Source: a virus
Virus record (IMG/VR): IMGVR_UViG_3300047564_003078
Coordinates: 28,766-92,765 of that record
Reading direction: 5' to 3' (one strand)
DNA length: 64,000 nt
The notes below the pieces were generated by a model, which saw only the letters and a list, made by a program, of their open reading frames with translations, did not search any database and was not told the origin of the DNA. Shown piece by piece: positions 58,151-64,000 of this stretch. Positions within the stretch are counted from its first letter, which is position 1, and each line of letters opens with the position of its first letter. Position numbers and translations under genes: made by a program.

Positions 58151-58330
58151 TTGAGTGACTTGCACGAACAGATTAAACTAACGTTTGCTATCTATGTTAG
58201 AGAATCAGAAAAATTTGACCAAGAAGGTGTAAAGGTTAGTGCAGTTCGTGCAAGACAAGCTCTGTTGGATTTAAAAGACCTATTAGTTGAAAGACGTAAA
58301 GAAATACAAGAAAAGAAAAAAGACGTTTAA
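58151..58330 (+). CDS. Small helical protein, 59 aa
   Basis: TTG start directly after the HAD stop. SDLHEQIKLTFAIYVRESEK, then SAVRARQALLDLKDLLVERR and a Lys-rich end. Histone-H1-like or coiled-coil composition. Function unknown. Confidence 0.6.
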   Translation: MSDLHEQIKLTFAIYVRESEKFDQEGVKVSAVRARQALLDLKDLLVERRKEIQEKKKDV

Positions 58331-58336
58331 TAAATA
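58331..58336 (+). promoter_or_regulatory. T4-type late promoter
   Basis: AATAAATA; leader with GAGGTAAG before ATG 58356. Confidence 0.5.
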
Positions 58337-58355
58337 CACTATAGAGGTAAGATAA

Positions 58356-58625
58356 ATGCAAACAGTTGAACAATTAAAAAAATATATATTTTCAGAATAT
58401 AGTGTAAGTCCTATTAAAGCCCATGGCAACATTCTAGAATATCGTGCGATTATATTTGAAAAAAACACCGCCTCGATAATTCTAGCAAACAAAGAAAAGG
58501 GCGAGCTATGGACTATAAGACGAAAAGGCCACAGCATTGACTTTTTTAGACCCGAAGAACTAGAAACTGCTATTGCTCCTGGCGGTAGCCTGTTGTATTA
58601 TTTTTTACCTGAATCGAGGATGTAA
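58356..58625 (+). CDS. Unknown 89-aa protein
   Basis: MQTVEQLKKYIFSEYSVSPI..., alpha/beta; ends LPESRM and shares one base with the next ATG. Function unknown. Confidence 0.6.
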   Translation: MQTVEQLKKYIFSEYSVSPIKAHGNILEYRAIIFEKNTASIILANKEKGELWTIRRKGHSIDFFRPEELETAIAPGGSLLYYFLPESRM

Positions 58626-58954
58626 TGGATAAAGAAAATAGCCTATACCTGCATAATTTGGCTACAAAGGTTCAATATTATCACAATATTAGAAAAAAAG
58701 CAATCAAATATATCAACGATAACAATCTGTTGAAAAACAAAGATTTATGTGTAAGTGTTATGCTGACCAGTGCATTGTGGGCTGCACATAAACGAAAAGA
58801 AACTTTGGACGCAGACGATCTAATGATCTTTTTTGGATTAGAAACCATTGACAAAGATTCTGATATCCTAGAACCGTTGGTGTTATCTGAAGAACATCAA
58901 AATTTAACATTAAAGCAATTGCAAGACATTACAGTACAATCTTTCAAAGCTTAA
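58625..58954 (+). CDS. Unknown helical protein, 109 aa
   Basis: MDKENSLYLHNLATKVQYYH..., fully helical, with LLKNKDLCVSVMLTSALWAA. Function unknown. Confidence 0.6.
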   Translation: MDKENSLYLHNLATKVQYYHNIRKKAIKYINDNNLLKNKDLCVSVMLTSALWAAHKRKETLDADDLMIFFGLETIDKDSDILEPLVLSEEHQNLTLKQLQDITVQSFKA

Positions 58955-58981
58955 TGTTAGCGTTATAACTGTATTAATCAG

Positions 58982-58991
58982 TAAATATGTT
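58982..58991 (+). promoter_or_regulatory. Late promoter fused to start codon (leaderless type)
   Basis: GTAAATA, TGTT, ATG 58992; no Shine-Dalgarno. Confidence 0.6.
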
Positions 58992-59183
58992 ATGACATTG
59001 TATGAACGCAAAGAAGCCAATAGATACTATTGGATTGTTAAAGGGCATTTGATTCCAGATGCATGGCCTGAAAAAGACATCCTAAGTGTGTATAACAGTT
59101 ACTTTGAGCGTATCTGGGGCAATCACGAAAACGTTGTACACGAAGATGGCTTCGAGGAAGCATGGAGGAAAAAACATGGTTAG
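58992..59183 (+). CDS. Unknown 63-aa protein
   Basis: MTLYERKEANRYYWIVKGHL..., ends FEEAWRKKHG. Trp/Tyr-rich, small. Overlaps the next start by 8 nt. Confidence 0.6.
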   Translation: MTLYERKEANRYYWIVKGHLIPDAWPEKDILSVYNSYFERIWGNHENVVHEDGFEEAWRKKHG

Positions 59184-59352
59184 TAGAGATTTTGGAAATC
59201 TTTCAGAAGACGATCTAAGACTACTAGAAGAAATAGTAGCCAAAGAGTTTGCAGCAGCTAAATCAGAACATTCAGCTAGCAGTCCTCGTTTACTACGAAT
59301 ATACAATGCGTTGCGAAGCCAAAGAAATCTCTTGACAATGCCCAAATGGTAG
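59176..59352 (+). CDS. Unknown helical protein, 58 aa
   Basis: ATG 59176 with GGAGGAAAA upstream. MVSRDFGNLSEDDLRLLEEI..., two helices, ends LLTMPKW. Function unknown. Confidence 0.6.
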   Translation: MVSRDFGNLSEDDLRLLEEIVAKEFAAAKSEHSASSPRLLRIYNALRSQRNLLTMPKW

Positions 59353-59368
59353 TATACATTTATACTAC
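59332..59368 (+). promoter_or_regulatory. sigma70-type promoter with -10 palindrome
   Basis: TTGACA, 17 nt, TACATT; the -10 lies inside a perfect 8-bp inverted repeat GTAGTATA/TATACTAC (59349-59368). Confidence 0.55.
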
Positions 59369-59382
59369 GATGTGAACGAAGC

Positions 59383-59634
59383 ATGAGGGCAACTGTGGCT
59401 AAGAAGTTTGCTAAACGTTACTTGAAACCTGCGGATTGGACTTTCAAAGGCAATCTGTTGGTAGGCACTGAATGGAGTGTAGCAGGTACTAAAGCAGGCA
59501 GTAGTTACACAGTTGCCCTTACCGAACAAGGGTTCACTTGCGATTGCACAGGATTTACCTTCCATGGCAAGTGCAAGCACAGCGAAACTATTTTACAAGC
59601 CTTTGATATCGAACAAAACTATCTGGTCGCATAA
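59383..59634 (+). CDS. SWIM-type zinc-finger protein, 83 aa
   Basis: TCDCTGFTFHGKCKHSE is a CxCx(n)CxH SWIM zinc finger. N-terminus MRATVAKKFAKRYLK. SWIM domains bind nucleic acid or protein partners; function here unknown. Confidence 0.75.
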   Translation: MRATVAKKFAKRYLKPADWTFKGNLLVGTEWSVAGTKAGSSYTVALTEQGFTCDCTGFTFHGKCKHSETILQAFDIEQNYLVA

Positions 59635-59683
59635 TCCTACAACAGTGCTATATTAAATTATAACGCAACAGAGGAACACGGAC

Positions 59684-59905
59684 ATGATGCAGTTTGAAAC
59701 CGTCAACAAAGATCACTTCGTCGCTACCAATAGTATCAAATCAGTTCGTATCTCAAAAGTGTACGGCGGACAATGGATGCTGTTTACGCCCGAAGGTCGT
59801 CTGCTTGATGACTTTACTTCGGCCGGTCCGTTTGTAGACTTTGAAGCTGCAAAGCGTAACGCCGAAATGAATGTTGGAATGAAAATGAACTGGGAGGATT
59901 TTTGA
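59684..59905 (+). CDS. Unknown 73-aa protein
   Basis: MMQFETVNKDHFVATNSIKS..., with GAGG before the start. Small alpha/beta. Ends where the PNK phosphatase starts, so coupled with RNA repair. Confidence 0.6.
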   Translation: MMQFETVNKDHFVATNSIKSVRISKVYGGQWMLFTPEGRLLDDFTSAGPFVDFEAAKRNAEMNVGMKMNWEDF

Positions 59906-60357
59906 TGCTGATTGTATTTGACATCGACGGCACACTGGCTAACATCGAACACCGGCTGGACTACGTTCGTAGCAAGCCAAAGAACTGGAAGGCATTTGAT
60001 GCTGGTATTCCAAACGATGCTGTGAATCCGCATGTTGCAGAAGTGTTTTTTGCACTGCGTAATGATGGTCATGATATCATCTTTGCTAGCGGTCGTAACG
60101 AGCGTAGTCGTGATGCGACTGTTGATTGGCTTGATCGCAAGGGTTTCTGGTGTGCAGATTCGTCAAAACTCTACATGCGTAAGGCAGACGACTTCCGCAG
60201 CGATGACATTGTGAAGCTGGAAATCCTGGACGAGATTGTTGCTGACTGGGGACGCAAGCCCGACATGGTTTTCGACGATAGACCCAGGGTGGTTAGAGCT
60301 TGGCGTTCGCAAGGTATCTTTGTGTTCAACGTATACCAAGGTGAGGAGGACTTCTGA
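59905..60357 (+). CDS. Polynucleotide 3'-phosphatase domain protein (HAD, T4 Pnkp C-terminal-like)
   Basis: 150 aa (ATG 59905, or 59902). FDIDGTLANIEHR (DxDGT), IIFASGRNERSRDATVDWL, LYMRKADDFRSDDIVKLEIL and MVFDDRPRVVRAWRSQG match the phosphatase half of T4 polynucleotide kinase. Removes 3' phosphates or 2',3'-cyclic phosphates from broken tRNA. In this phage it is a separate gene from the kinase. Confidence 0.82.
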   Translation: MLIVFDIDGTLANIEHRLDYVRSKPKNWKAFDAGIPNDAVNPHVAEVFFALRNDGHDIIFASGRNERSRDATVDWLDRKGFWCADSSKLYMRKADDFRSDDIVKLEILDEIVADWGRKPDMVFDDRPRVVRAWRSQGIFVFNVYQGEEDF

Positions 60358-60569
60358 TGGAATTCAAAATTAATGTAAGCCGCGATAATCTTTACATTGC
60401 GGCAATCATGTTTATGGTTGGGGCATTCACGCACTCTATGCTGGATTATCTTGGTACGCCAACTGTAGAAGAAATTGCGGCGTGGAAAGCAAAAGAAGAA
60501 CTCGAAATGGAAACTGAAGCTAAAATGGCTGAGATTTTGCTTCAAGCAAGGTGCACGAACAATGACTAA
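60357..60569 (+). CDS. Small membrane-anchored protein, 70 aa
   Basis: Begins at the preceding stop. Hydrophobic LYIAAIMFMVGAFTHSML, then an acidic coiled-coil-like tail (WKAKEELEMETEAKMAEILL). Sits between the PNK phosphatase and kinase genes, overlapping the kinase start. Confidence 0.65.
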   Translation: MEFKINVSRDNLYIAAIMFMVGAFTHSMLDYLGTPTVEEIAAWKAKEELEMETEAKMAEILLQARCTNND

Positions 60570-61089
60570 ACCAGTTTGTTATGTGATGGTCGGCCTGCCA
60601 GCTTGTGGTAAAAGCACTCTAGTGAACCGAGTAATTCGAGATATGGGCGATCACGGCGATAGGGCGTTTGTTTACAGCACTGACAACTATATTGAACAGT
60701 GTGCTAACCAAAATGGCTGGACTTACGATCAGGCGTTTGCTGAGTTTATCGAGCCTGCTACCAAACACATGAACGAACAGCTTGATATTGCCGTTCGCAA
60801 TCGGCAAGATGTCGTTTGGGATCAGACAAATTTATCAATCAAGAAGCGAGCCAAGATCATCAATCGTATGCGTAACGCTGGCTATCGTGTTGAGTGCGAG
60901 TGCATCCTGCTGCCTGCGGGTGACAGCCAGTGGGAAGATTGGCAGTGGCGTATGCGTAGTCGTCCAGGCAAAACTATTCCTGCTCATGTTGTTGAATCAA
61001 TGATGGATAGTTTTGTTCGTCCTACTGTAGAAGAAGGCTTTGATGCTGTCCGCTGCTACGACATGTATGGCAACAGTATCAGTGGTTGA
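60562..61089 (+). CDS. Polynucleotide 5'-kinase domain protein
   Basis: 175 aa from ATG 60562. P-loop MVGLPACGKSTL, STDNYIEQ, and VVWDQTNLSIKKRAKIIN with a C-terminal lid region (RMRSRPGKTIPAHVV). Adds a 5' phosphate to RNA or DNA ends. In T4 it is fused with the phosphatase; here they are split. Confidence 0.82.
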   Translation: MTKPVCYVMVGLPACGKSTLVNRVIRDMGDHGDRAFVYSTDNYIEQCANQNGWTYDQAFAEFIEPATKHMNEQLDIAVRNRQDVVWDQTNLSIKKRAKIINRMRNAGYRVECECILLPAGDSQWEDWQWRMRSRPGKTIPAHVVESMMDSFVRPTVEEGFDAVRCYDMYGNSISG

Positions 61090-61124
61090 CAACAGTCTAC
61101 TCTTGTGCTATTGTATAAGAGTAG
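61086..61124 (+). promoter_or_regulatory. sigma70-type promoter with flanking inverted repeat
   Basis: TTGACA, 17 nt ending TGC, TATTGT; a perfect 8-bp inverted repeat CTACTCTT/AAGAGTAG (61097-61124) surrounds the -10. Confidence 0.6.
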
Positions 61125-61147
61125 AAACACTATACAGGACACTGAAT

Positions 61148-61303
61148 ATGGTTATTTCTAAAAAACGACTGAACACACAGATGATTAACTGGCTTAAGAA
61201 TCTCTTTAAAGTAAAAACGTGTAAGCACGATGGGTGTGGTTATCTGCAGCCTAACGTGCATGATCACAAATGTGCAATCTGTCGGCTTCCGATGGGTGAA
61301 TAA
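61148..61303 (+). CDS. Small zinc-ribbon-like protein, 51 aa
   Basis: ATG 61148 with AGGA upstream. CKHDGCGYLQ and HDHKCAICRLP give two pairs of metal ligands. N-terminal basic helix with MINWLKNLF. Confidence 0.6.
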   Translation: MVISKKRLNTQMINWLKNLFKVKTCKHDGCGYLQPNVHDHKCAICRLPMGE

Positions 61304-61389
61304 ATTATAGGATCGTTGCTGGCCTCGCCGAAGAAGAATACCGTAAAGTTAAAGAACCCGCTCCGTTCTGATAGTATAAGGCTAAAATC
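61304..61389 (+). other. Intergenic with possible gene remnant
   Basis: Frame from about 61310 reads IVAGLAEEEYRKVKEPAPF then a stop, without a start codon: it may be the tail of a lost gene. Otherwise no motif. Confidence 0.3.
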
Positions 61390-62523
61390 ATGAACTACCG
61401 TTTTCCTGAGATCCGTCACATCAGTGATGTGCTGCCGCACGTAGAAGGCCGTGACGAATTTGTCGTAGCCGAACGTGAAGGCTACACTGTGATCAACTAT
61501 GTTGTGGCTATGGCCGATACCTTTGACATGACCGGCCCAGACGACTTGGGCGGTGCGATTCGTCGTGAATGCCGCGGTCTTATCTTTGACCGTGCGGGCA
61601 ACTTAATGAGCCGTCCGTTCCACAAGTTCTTCAACGTGAACGAGCGTGAAGAGACTCAGACTCATGCTGTTGACATGTCACAGCCGCACGTGATCATGGA
61701 AAAGATGGATGGTAGTATGATCCGTCCTATCCTTGTTGATGGGCACCTGCGACTGGCTACCAAGATGGGTGTGACGTCAGTTGCTATGGATGCCGAGGCG
61801 TGGCTTGCTGCTCAGGACCGCAGATTGAAGGAATGGCTTCGCACTATGGTCGATCTTGGATTAACTCCGCTGTTTGAGTGGGTAAGCCCGTTTAACCAGA
61901 TTGTGCTGGCTTATGAGGCAGCAGATCTAGTGTATCTTGGTACTCGTGACAACTTGACTGGCGAATATGCAATGGATATCTCTTGTCCGTTCAACACTGT
62001 TACGCAGTATGGTAGTGTAGCAGGCAATCTTGTTGACTACATTGCTCGTCAGCGTGGTGCAGAAGGTCGTGAAGGCGACATCATCCGCTTTGCAGATGGT
62101 CACATGCTGAAGGTGAAGAACGACTGGTATGTGCGTATCCACAAGACTGTGGATCGTATTGTGTTTGATCGTAACATTGTGAACTTGATCCTCAACGAAG
62201 AAGTCGACGATGTGGTTCCGATGTTACCTGTTATTCAGGCTAACCGTGTTCGTAACTTTGAAATTCGCTTTGCGGAACGTCTGCACGCCACTGTGGAAAA
62301 GTATGATCGTTACTGGAACACTGTGGTTGCGTCAGGGCTTGATCGCAAGCGTTATGCACAGGAGTGGATGCCTACGATCAAGAACAACGATCCGTTTGCG
62401 GCTGCGTATGTGTTTGGTCGTTTTGGTGATCGTGACGGTCGTGCTATGATATTGGATCACATTGAAAAGTCAATCACTACCAACGTTCGATGGGACGAAT
62501 GTGCAGCTTGGATGGGCATGTAA
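61390..62523 (+). CDS. RNA ligase, T4 Rnl1 family
   Basis: 377 aa, similar to T4 RnlA (374). RRECRGLIFDRAGN, the adenylated lysine in EKMDGSMI near residue 103, FEWVSPFNQIVLAY, GDIIRFADGHMLKVKNDWY (motifs IV-V). Seals tRNA broken by anticodon nucleases after end healing by the PNK halves encoded just upstream. Confidence 0.93.
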   Translation: MNYRFPEIRHISDVLPHVEGRDEFVVAEREGYTVINYVVAMADTFDMTGPDDLGGAIRRECRGLIFDRAGNLMSRPFHKFFNVNEREETQTHAVDMSQPHVIMEKMDGSMIRPILVDGHLRLATKMGVTSVAMDAEAWLAAQDRRLKEWLRTMVDLGLTPLFEWVSPFNQIVLAYEAADLVYLGTRDNLTGEYAMDISCPFNTVTQYGSVAGNLVDYIARQRGAEGREGDIIRFADGHMLKVKNDWYVRIHKTVDRIVFDRNIVNLILNEEVDDVVPMLPVIQANRVRNFEIRFAERLHATVEKYDRYWNTVVASGLDRKRYAQEWMPTIKNNDPFAAAYVFGRFGDRDGRAMILDHIEKSITTNVRWDECAAWMGM

Positions 62524-62529
62524 ACACTT

Positions 62530-62561
62530 GAAAACGCAGGAAACTAAATTCTTGCGTTTTC
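62530..62561 (+). terminator. Hairpin after RNA ligase
   Basis: GAAAACGCA/TGCGTTTTC, a perfect 9-bp stem. Its right arm overlaps the next -35, so terminator and promoter share sequence. Confidence 0.6.
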
Positions 62562-62579
62562 TCTTAACTGTGTTATATT
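62552..62579 (+). promoter_or_regulatory. sigma70-type promoter
   Basis: TTGCGT, 16 nt, TATATT before ATG 62611. Confidence 0.45.
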
Positions 62580-62610
62580 ATTAGTATAAACCGATACACG
62601 GAGATATACA

Positions 62611-62931
62611 ATGGGTATTGTTGATTCACTGAAATGGCTGTGGGATCCTCGCAGCGAAGAACAAAAACGCTACGACGAAGATCCTCTACAACGTCATACT
62701 CAAACTCTGCACATCTATATCAAAGATGTGCCAGACCCGTTTGTTCGTGTGTTGGATTATGAAGATACCAGATTCGGAAGTCTTGGTGTGTTTAGGGTTG
62801 ACCTTGGCCGGAATGTTCAAGAATGGCTCAGCAATCGCGGCAGTAAAGGCGTAACAATCGACCAAGTTTGGTACGCACCTGATCAGATTGTGCGTATTGA
62901 AATTGGCGAACACACTGTGGAGTTGATCTAA
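62611..62931 (+). CDS. Unknown 106-aa protein
   Basis: MGIVDSLKWLWDPRSEEQKR..., then a beta-rich part VRVLDYEDTRFGSLGVFRVD and ends IGEHTVELI. Shares one base with the next ATG. Function unknown. Confidence 0.6.
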   Translation: MGIVDSLKWLWDPRSEEQKRYDEDPLQRHTQTLHIYIKDVPDPFVRVLDYEDTRFGSLGVFRVDLGRNVQEWLSNRGSKGVTIDQVWYAPDQIVRIEIGEHTVELI

Positions 62932-63095
62932 TGGAAGCACTGGCAATCCTTTTTGCAGGCTATGTAATTGCAGATGCTATCTTGTTTGTGAACGGGTACA
63001 AGAGTTGGAACTTTTTTGCAAAAACTGAACAGGAAAAGTCTGTTCGTCGTACATGGTTTAAAGATCGCGGTCTTGAATGGGATGAAAAACAATGA
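62931..63095 (+). CDS. Small membrane-anchored protein, 54 aa
   Basis: MEALAILFAGYVIADAILFV is one hydrophobic segment; then a charged tail ending EWDEKQ. ATGA overlap with the next gene. Confidence 0.55.
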   Translation: MEALAILFAGYVIADAILFVNGYKSWNFFAKTEQEKSVRRTWFKDRGLEWDEKQ

Positions 63096-63481
63096 AGCGT
63101 AAGTTTAGTCAACAGTTGATTTGGAAGGCACAGGAGTTTGCTCGTGCTGCTAAAGAGGAACTAGGCGAAGAACTAGGTGACGAGCGTGTATGTGCTATGT
63201 TTGACGCTTTTGATCCTGGTCTGCAACGACAGATGTTTATGGAACTGCTGATGGGCCATTCAGGTGGCACTATGCGTGTTCGTGCTGTGTGGCCGGATGG
63301 GAAGCAAAAGATCAATGCTATCAAAGCTGTTCGTACGGTGACACACTTTGGACTTCGAGAAGCGAAGGATGTAATCGATACTGCTGAAATTGGTGTTGCT
63401 GTTATTGATGGCAACTGGAGCACTGAAGATTATAACCAACTCAAACGAGAGTTGATCAACACAGGATACGAACTACTATGA
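63092..63481 (+). CDS. Protein with ribosomal bL12 C-terminal-like domain
   Basis: 129 aa. C-terminal half KINAIKAVRTVTHFGLREAK then DVIDTAEIGVAVIDG and ELINTGYELL lines up with the bL12 C-terminal domain (K-I-xVIKxVRxxTGLGLKEAKdLVe ... LkxxLexaGA). N-terminal about 70 residues are helical and unrelated to bL12 NTD. bL12-like genes are known in phages; may bind translation factors. Confidence 0.7.
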   Translation: MKRKFSQQLIWKAQEFARAAKEELGEELGDERVCAMFDAFDPGLQRQMFMELLMGHSGGTMRVRAVWPDGKQKINAIKAVRTVTHFGLREAKDVIDTAEIGVAVIDGNWSTEDYNQLKRELINTGYELL

Positions 63482-63714
63482 CTTATTGGGCTACACTTTG
63501 GTATGCTGGTGCAGTTGTTCTACAACTGGGCAGCGAAGGACAAAACCTCAATGATTGCGAAATGCTCACAACTATGATGCTCACTGACATCAAGCAGAGT
63601 TATGCGGATCCTGTGTTGAAAGCACAGTTGGATTTGAGCATGTTTCCCACTGACGAGTTTGATGCAACCTGTGAAACTGAACAACTGGCAACAGACGAGA
63701 AATACGCACAATGA
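63478..63714 (+). CDS. Unknown 78-aa protein
   Basis: MTYWATLWYAGAVVLQLGSE..., acidic C-terminus. Overlaps both neighbours (ATGA). Confidence 0.55.
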   Translation: MTYWATLWYAGAVVLQLGSEGQNLNDCEMLTTMMLTDIKQSYADPVLKAQLDLSMFPTDEFDATCETEQLATDEKYAQ

Positions 63715-63869
63715 CATTTGAAGAATGGTTTGAAGCGAATCGAGACGAACTTGCTACACTGTTGCGAAACGACGATGTAGAAGTTCTTTACAAAGCCTGG
63801 CTTGCTGGATACCAAGCAGGTTTAAATGAAATGGGCAAGTTTGCAAAAGAACTATGGAGTTTGAAATGA
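63711..63869 (+). CDS. Unknown helical protein, 52 aa
   Basis: MTFEEWFEANRDELATLLRN..., ends KELWSLK. ATGA overlaps on both sides. Function unknown. Confidence 0.55.
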   Translation: MTFEEWFEANRDELATLLRNDDVEVLYKAWLAGYQAGLNEMGKFAKELWSLK

Positions 63870-64000
63870 CCTGGACACTGTTTTTAGATGACATTCGTTT
63901 CCCTGCTGATGTGCGTTACAACTACGGACCTTACAAAAACGTAGTGATCTGCCGCAGCATGGATGATGCTGTTTGGTGTGTGGAAAAGTATGGCTTGCCC
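63866..64000 (+). CDS. cREC-like receiver domain protein, 5' part
   Basis: Runs off the window. MTWTLFLDDIRFPADVRYNY, then VVICRSMDDAVWCVEKYGLP. The LFLDDiRxP opening is that of the 'cyclic-phosphate processing receiver' (cREC) family predicted to act in RNA repair, consistent with the nearby PNK and Rnl1 genes. Confidence 0.6.
   Translation, partial: MTWTLFLDDIRFPADVRYNYGPYKNVVICRSMDDAVWCVEKYGLP

Overview
The window is an internal piece of a large, AT-leaning T4-like (tevenvirinae-type) tailed phage genome. The T4-type signature genes seen are a UvsW-like helicase, a gp41-like DnaB helicase, a gp61-like primase, a probable gp62-like clamp-loader subunit, NrdA/NrdB/glutaredoxin, polynucleotide kinase and T4 Rnl1-type RNA ligase. 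Many genes are preceded by T4-type late promoter elements (TAAATA / TATAAATA). A C4-type 5-aminolevulinate synthase (HemA), small DUF1127-like proteins, KDO synthesis genes and a phage PstS point to a Gram-negative, probably marine alphaproteobacterial host; this is inference. No head or tail core genes (terminase, portal, major capsid, sheath) were recognised in the window.

Layout. 1-3.1 kb: surface-polysaccharide genes, with three members of a capsule-synthesis-like family and one GT-A glycosyltransferase. 3.1-6.6 kb: an unknown gene coupled to the UvsW-like helicase, then small genes. 6.6-12.5 kb: a cupin and a polycistronic run of two glycosyltransferases, an SDR epimerase, a UDP-sugar dehydrogenase, an FkbM-like methyltransferase, KdsA and KdsB. 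12.5-14.2 kb: gp62-like protein, a zinc-finger protein and a miniature DnaE/C-family polymerase relative. 14.5-20.1 kb: a structural-type protein, primase, an MTAN-like nucleosidase, a carbamoyltransferase and the DnaB helicase. 20.1-22.1 kb (minus): a lipoprotein peptidoglycan hydrolase, an SGNH hydrolase and a small gene. 22.4-30.6 kb (minus): an early region of more than 20 small, mostly unknown genes, an AAA+ ATPase and three tRNAs. It is driven by 16 near-identical sigma70-type promoters with a shared initial transcribed sequence. 30.6-31.5 kb: a non-coding block with three iterated repeat families, a candidate replication or partition region. Its 22-bp repeat recurs in inverted orientation at 21.8 kb, so the repeats bracket the early region. 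31.5-35 kb: a GIY-YIG-like protein, a fourth capsule-like paralogue and two unknown proteins. 35-39.2 kb: AlgH/YqgE, an HNH nuclease, and a minus operon with hemA, a YbaN-like gene and an SGNH hydrolase. 39.2-42.2 kb: tail-fibre-like proteins. 42.3-45.5 kb: a DUF1127-like micro-operon, pstS and a lipase. 45.5-53.4 kb: structural and late genes, including a holin-like protein, a scaffold-like protein with a candidate -1 frameshift, a PD-(D/E)XK nuclease and a beta-helix tail spike. 53.5-57.2 kb: ribonucleotide reductase. 57.2-64 kb: small genes and an RNA-repair module (split PNK phosphatase and kinase, Rnl1, a bL12-CTD-like protein, and a cREC-like receiver domain running off the end).

The most notable regulatory signal is the coupling of promoter to start codon. 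At 12 genes the late element TAAATA lies 4 or 5 nt upstream of ATG/GTG with no Shine-Dalgarno sequence. In T4 the start point lies about 6 nt past this element, so these mRNAs should be leaderless. Three sigma70-type promoters (3110, 15389, 50667) have the same geometry. Another twelve late elements instead precede leaders with purine-rich ribosome-binding sites, so the phage appears to mix two initiation modes.
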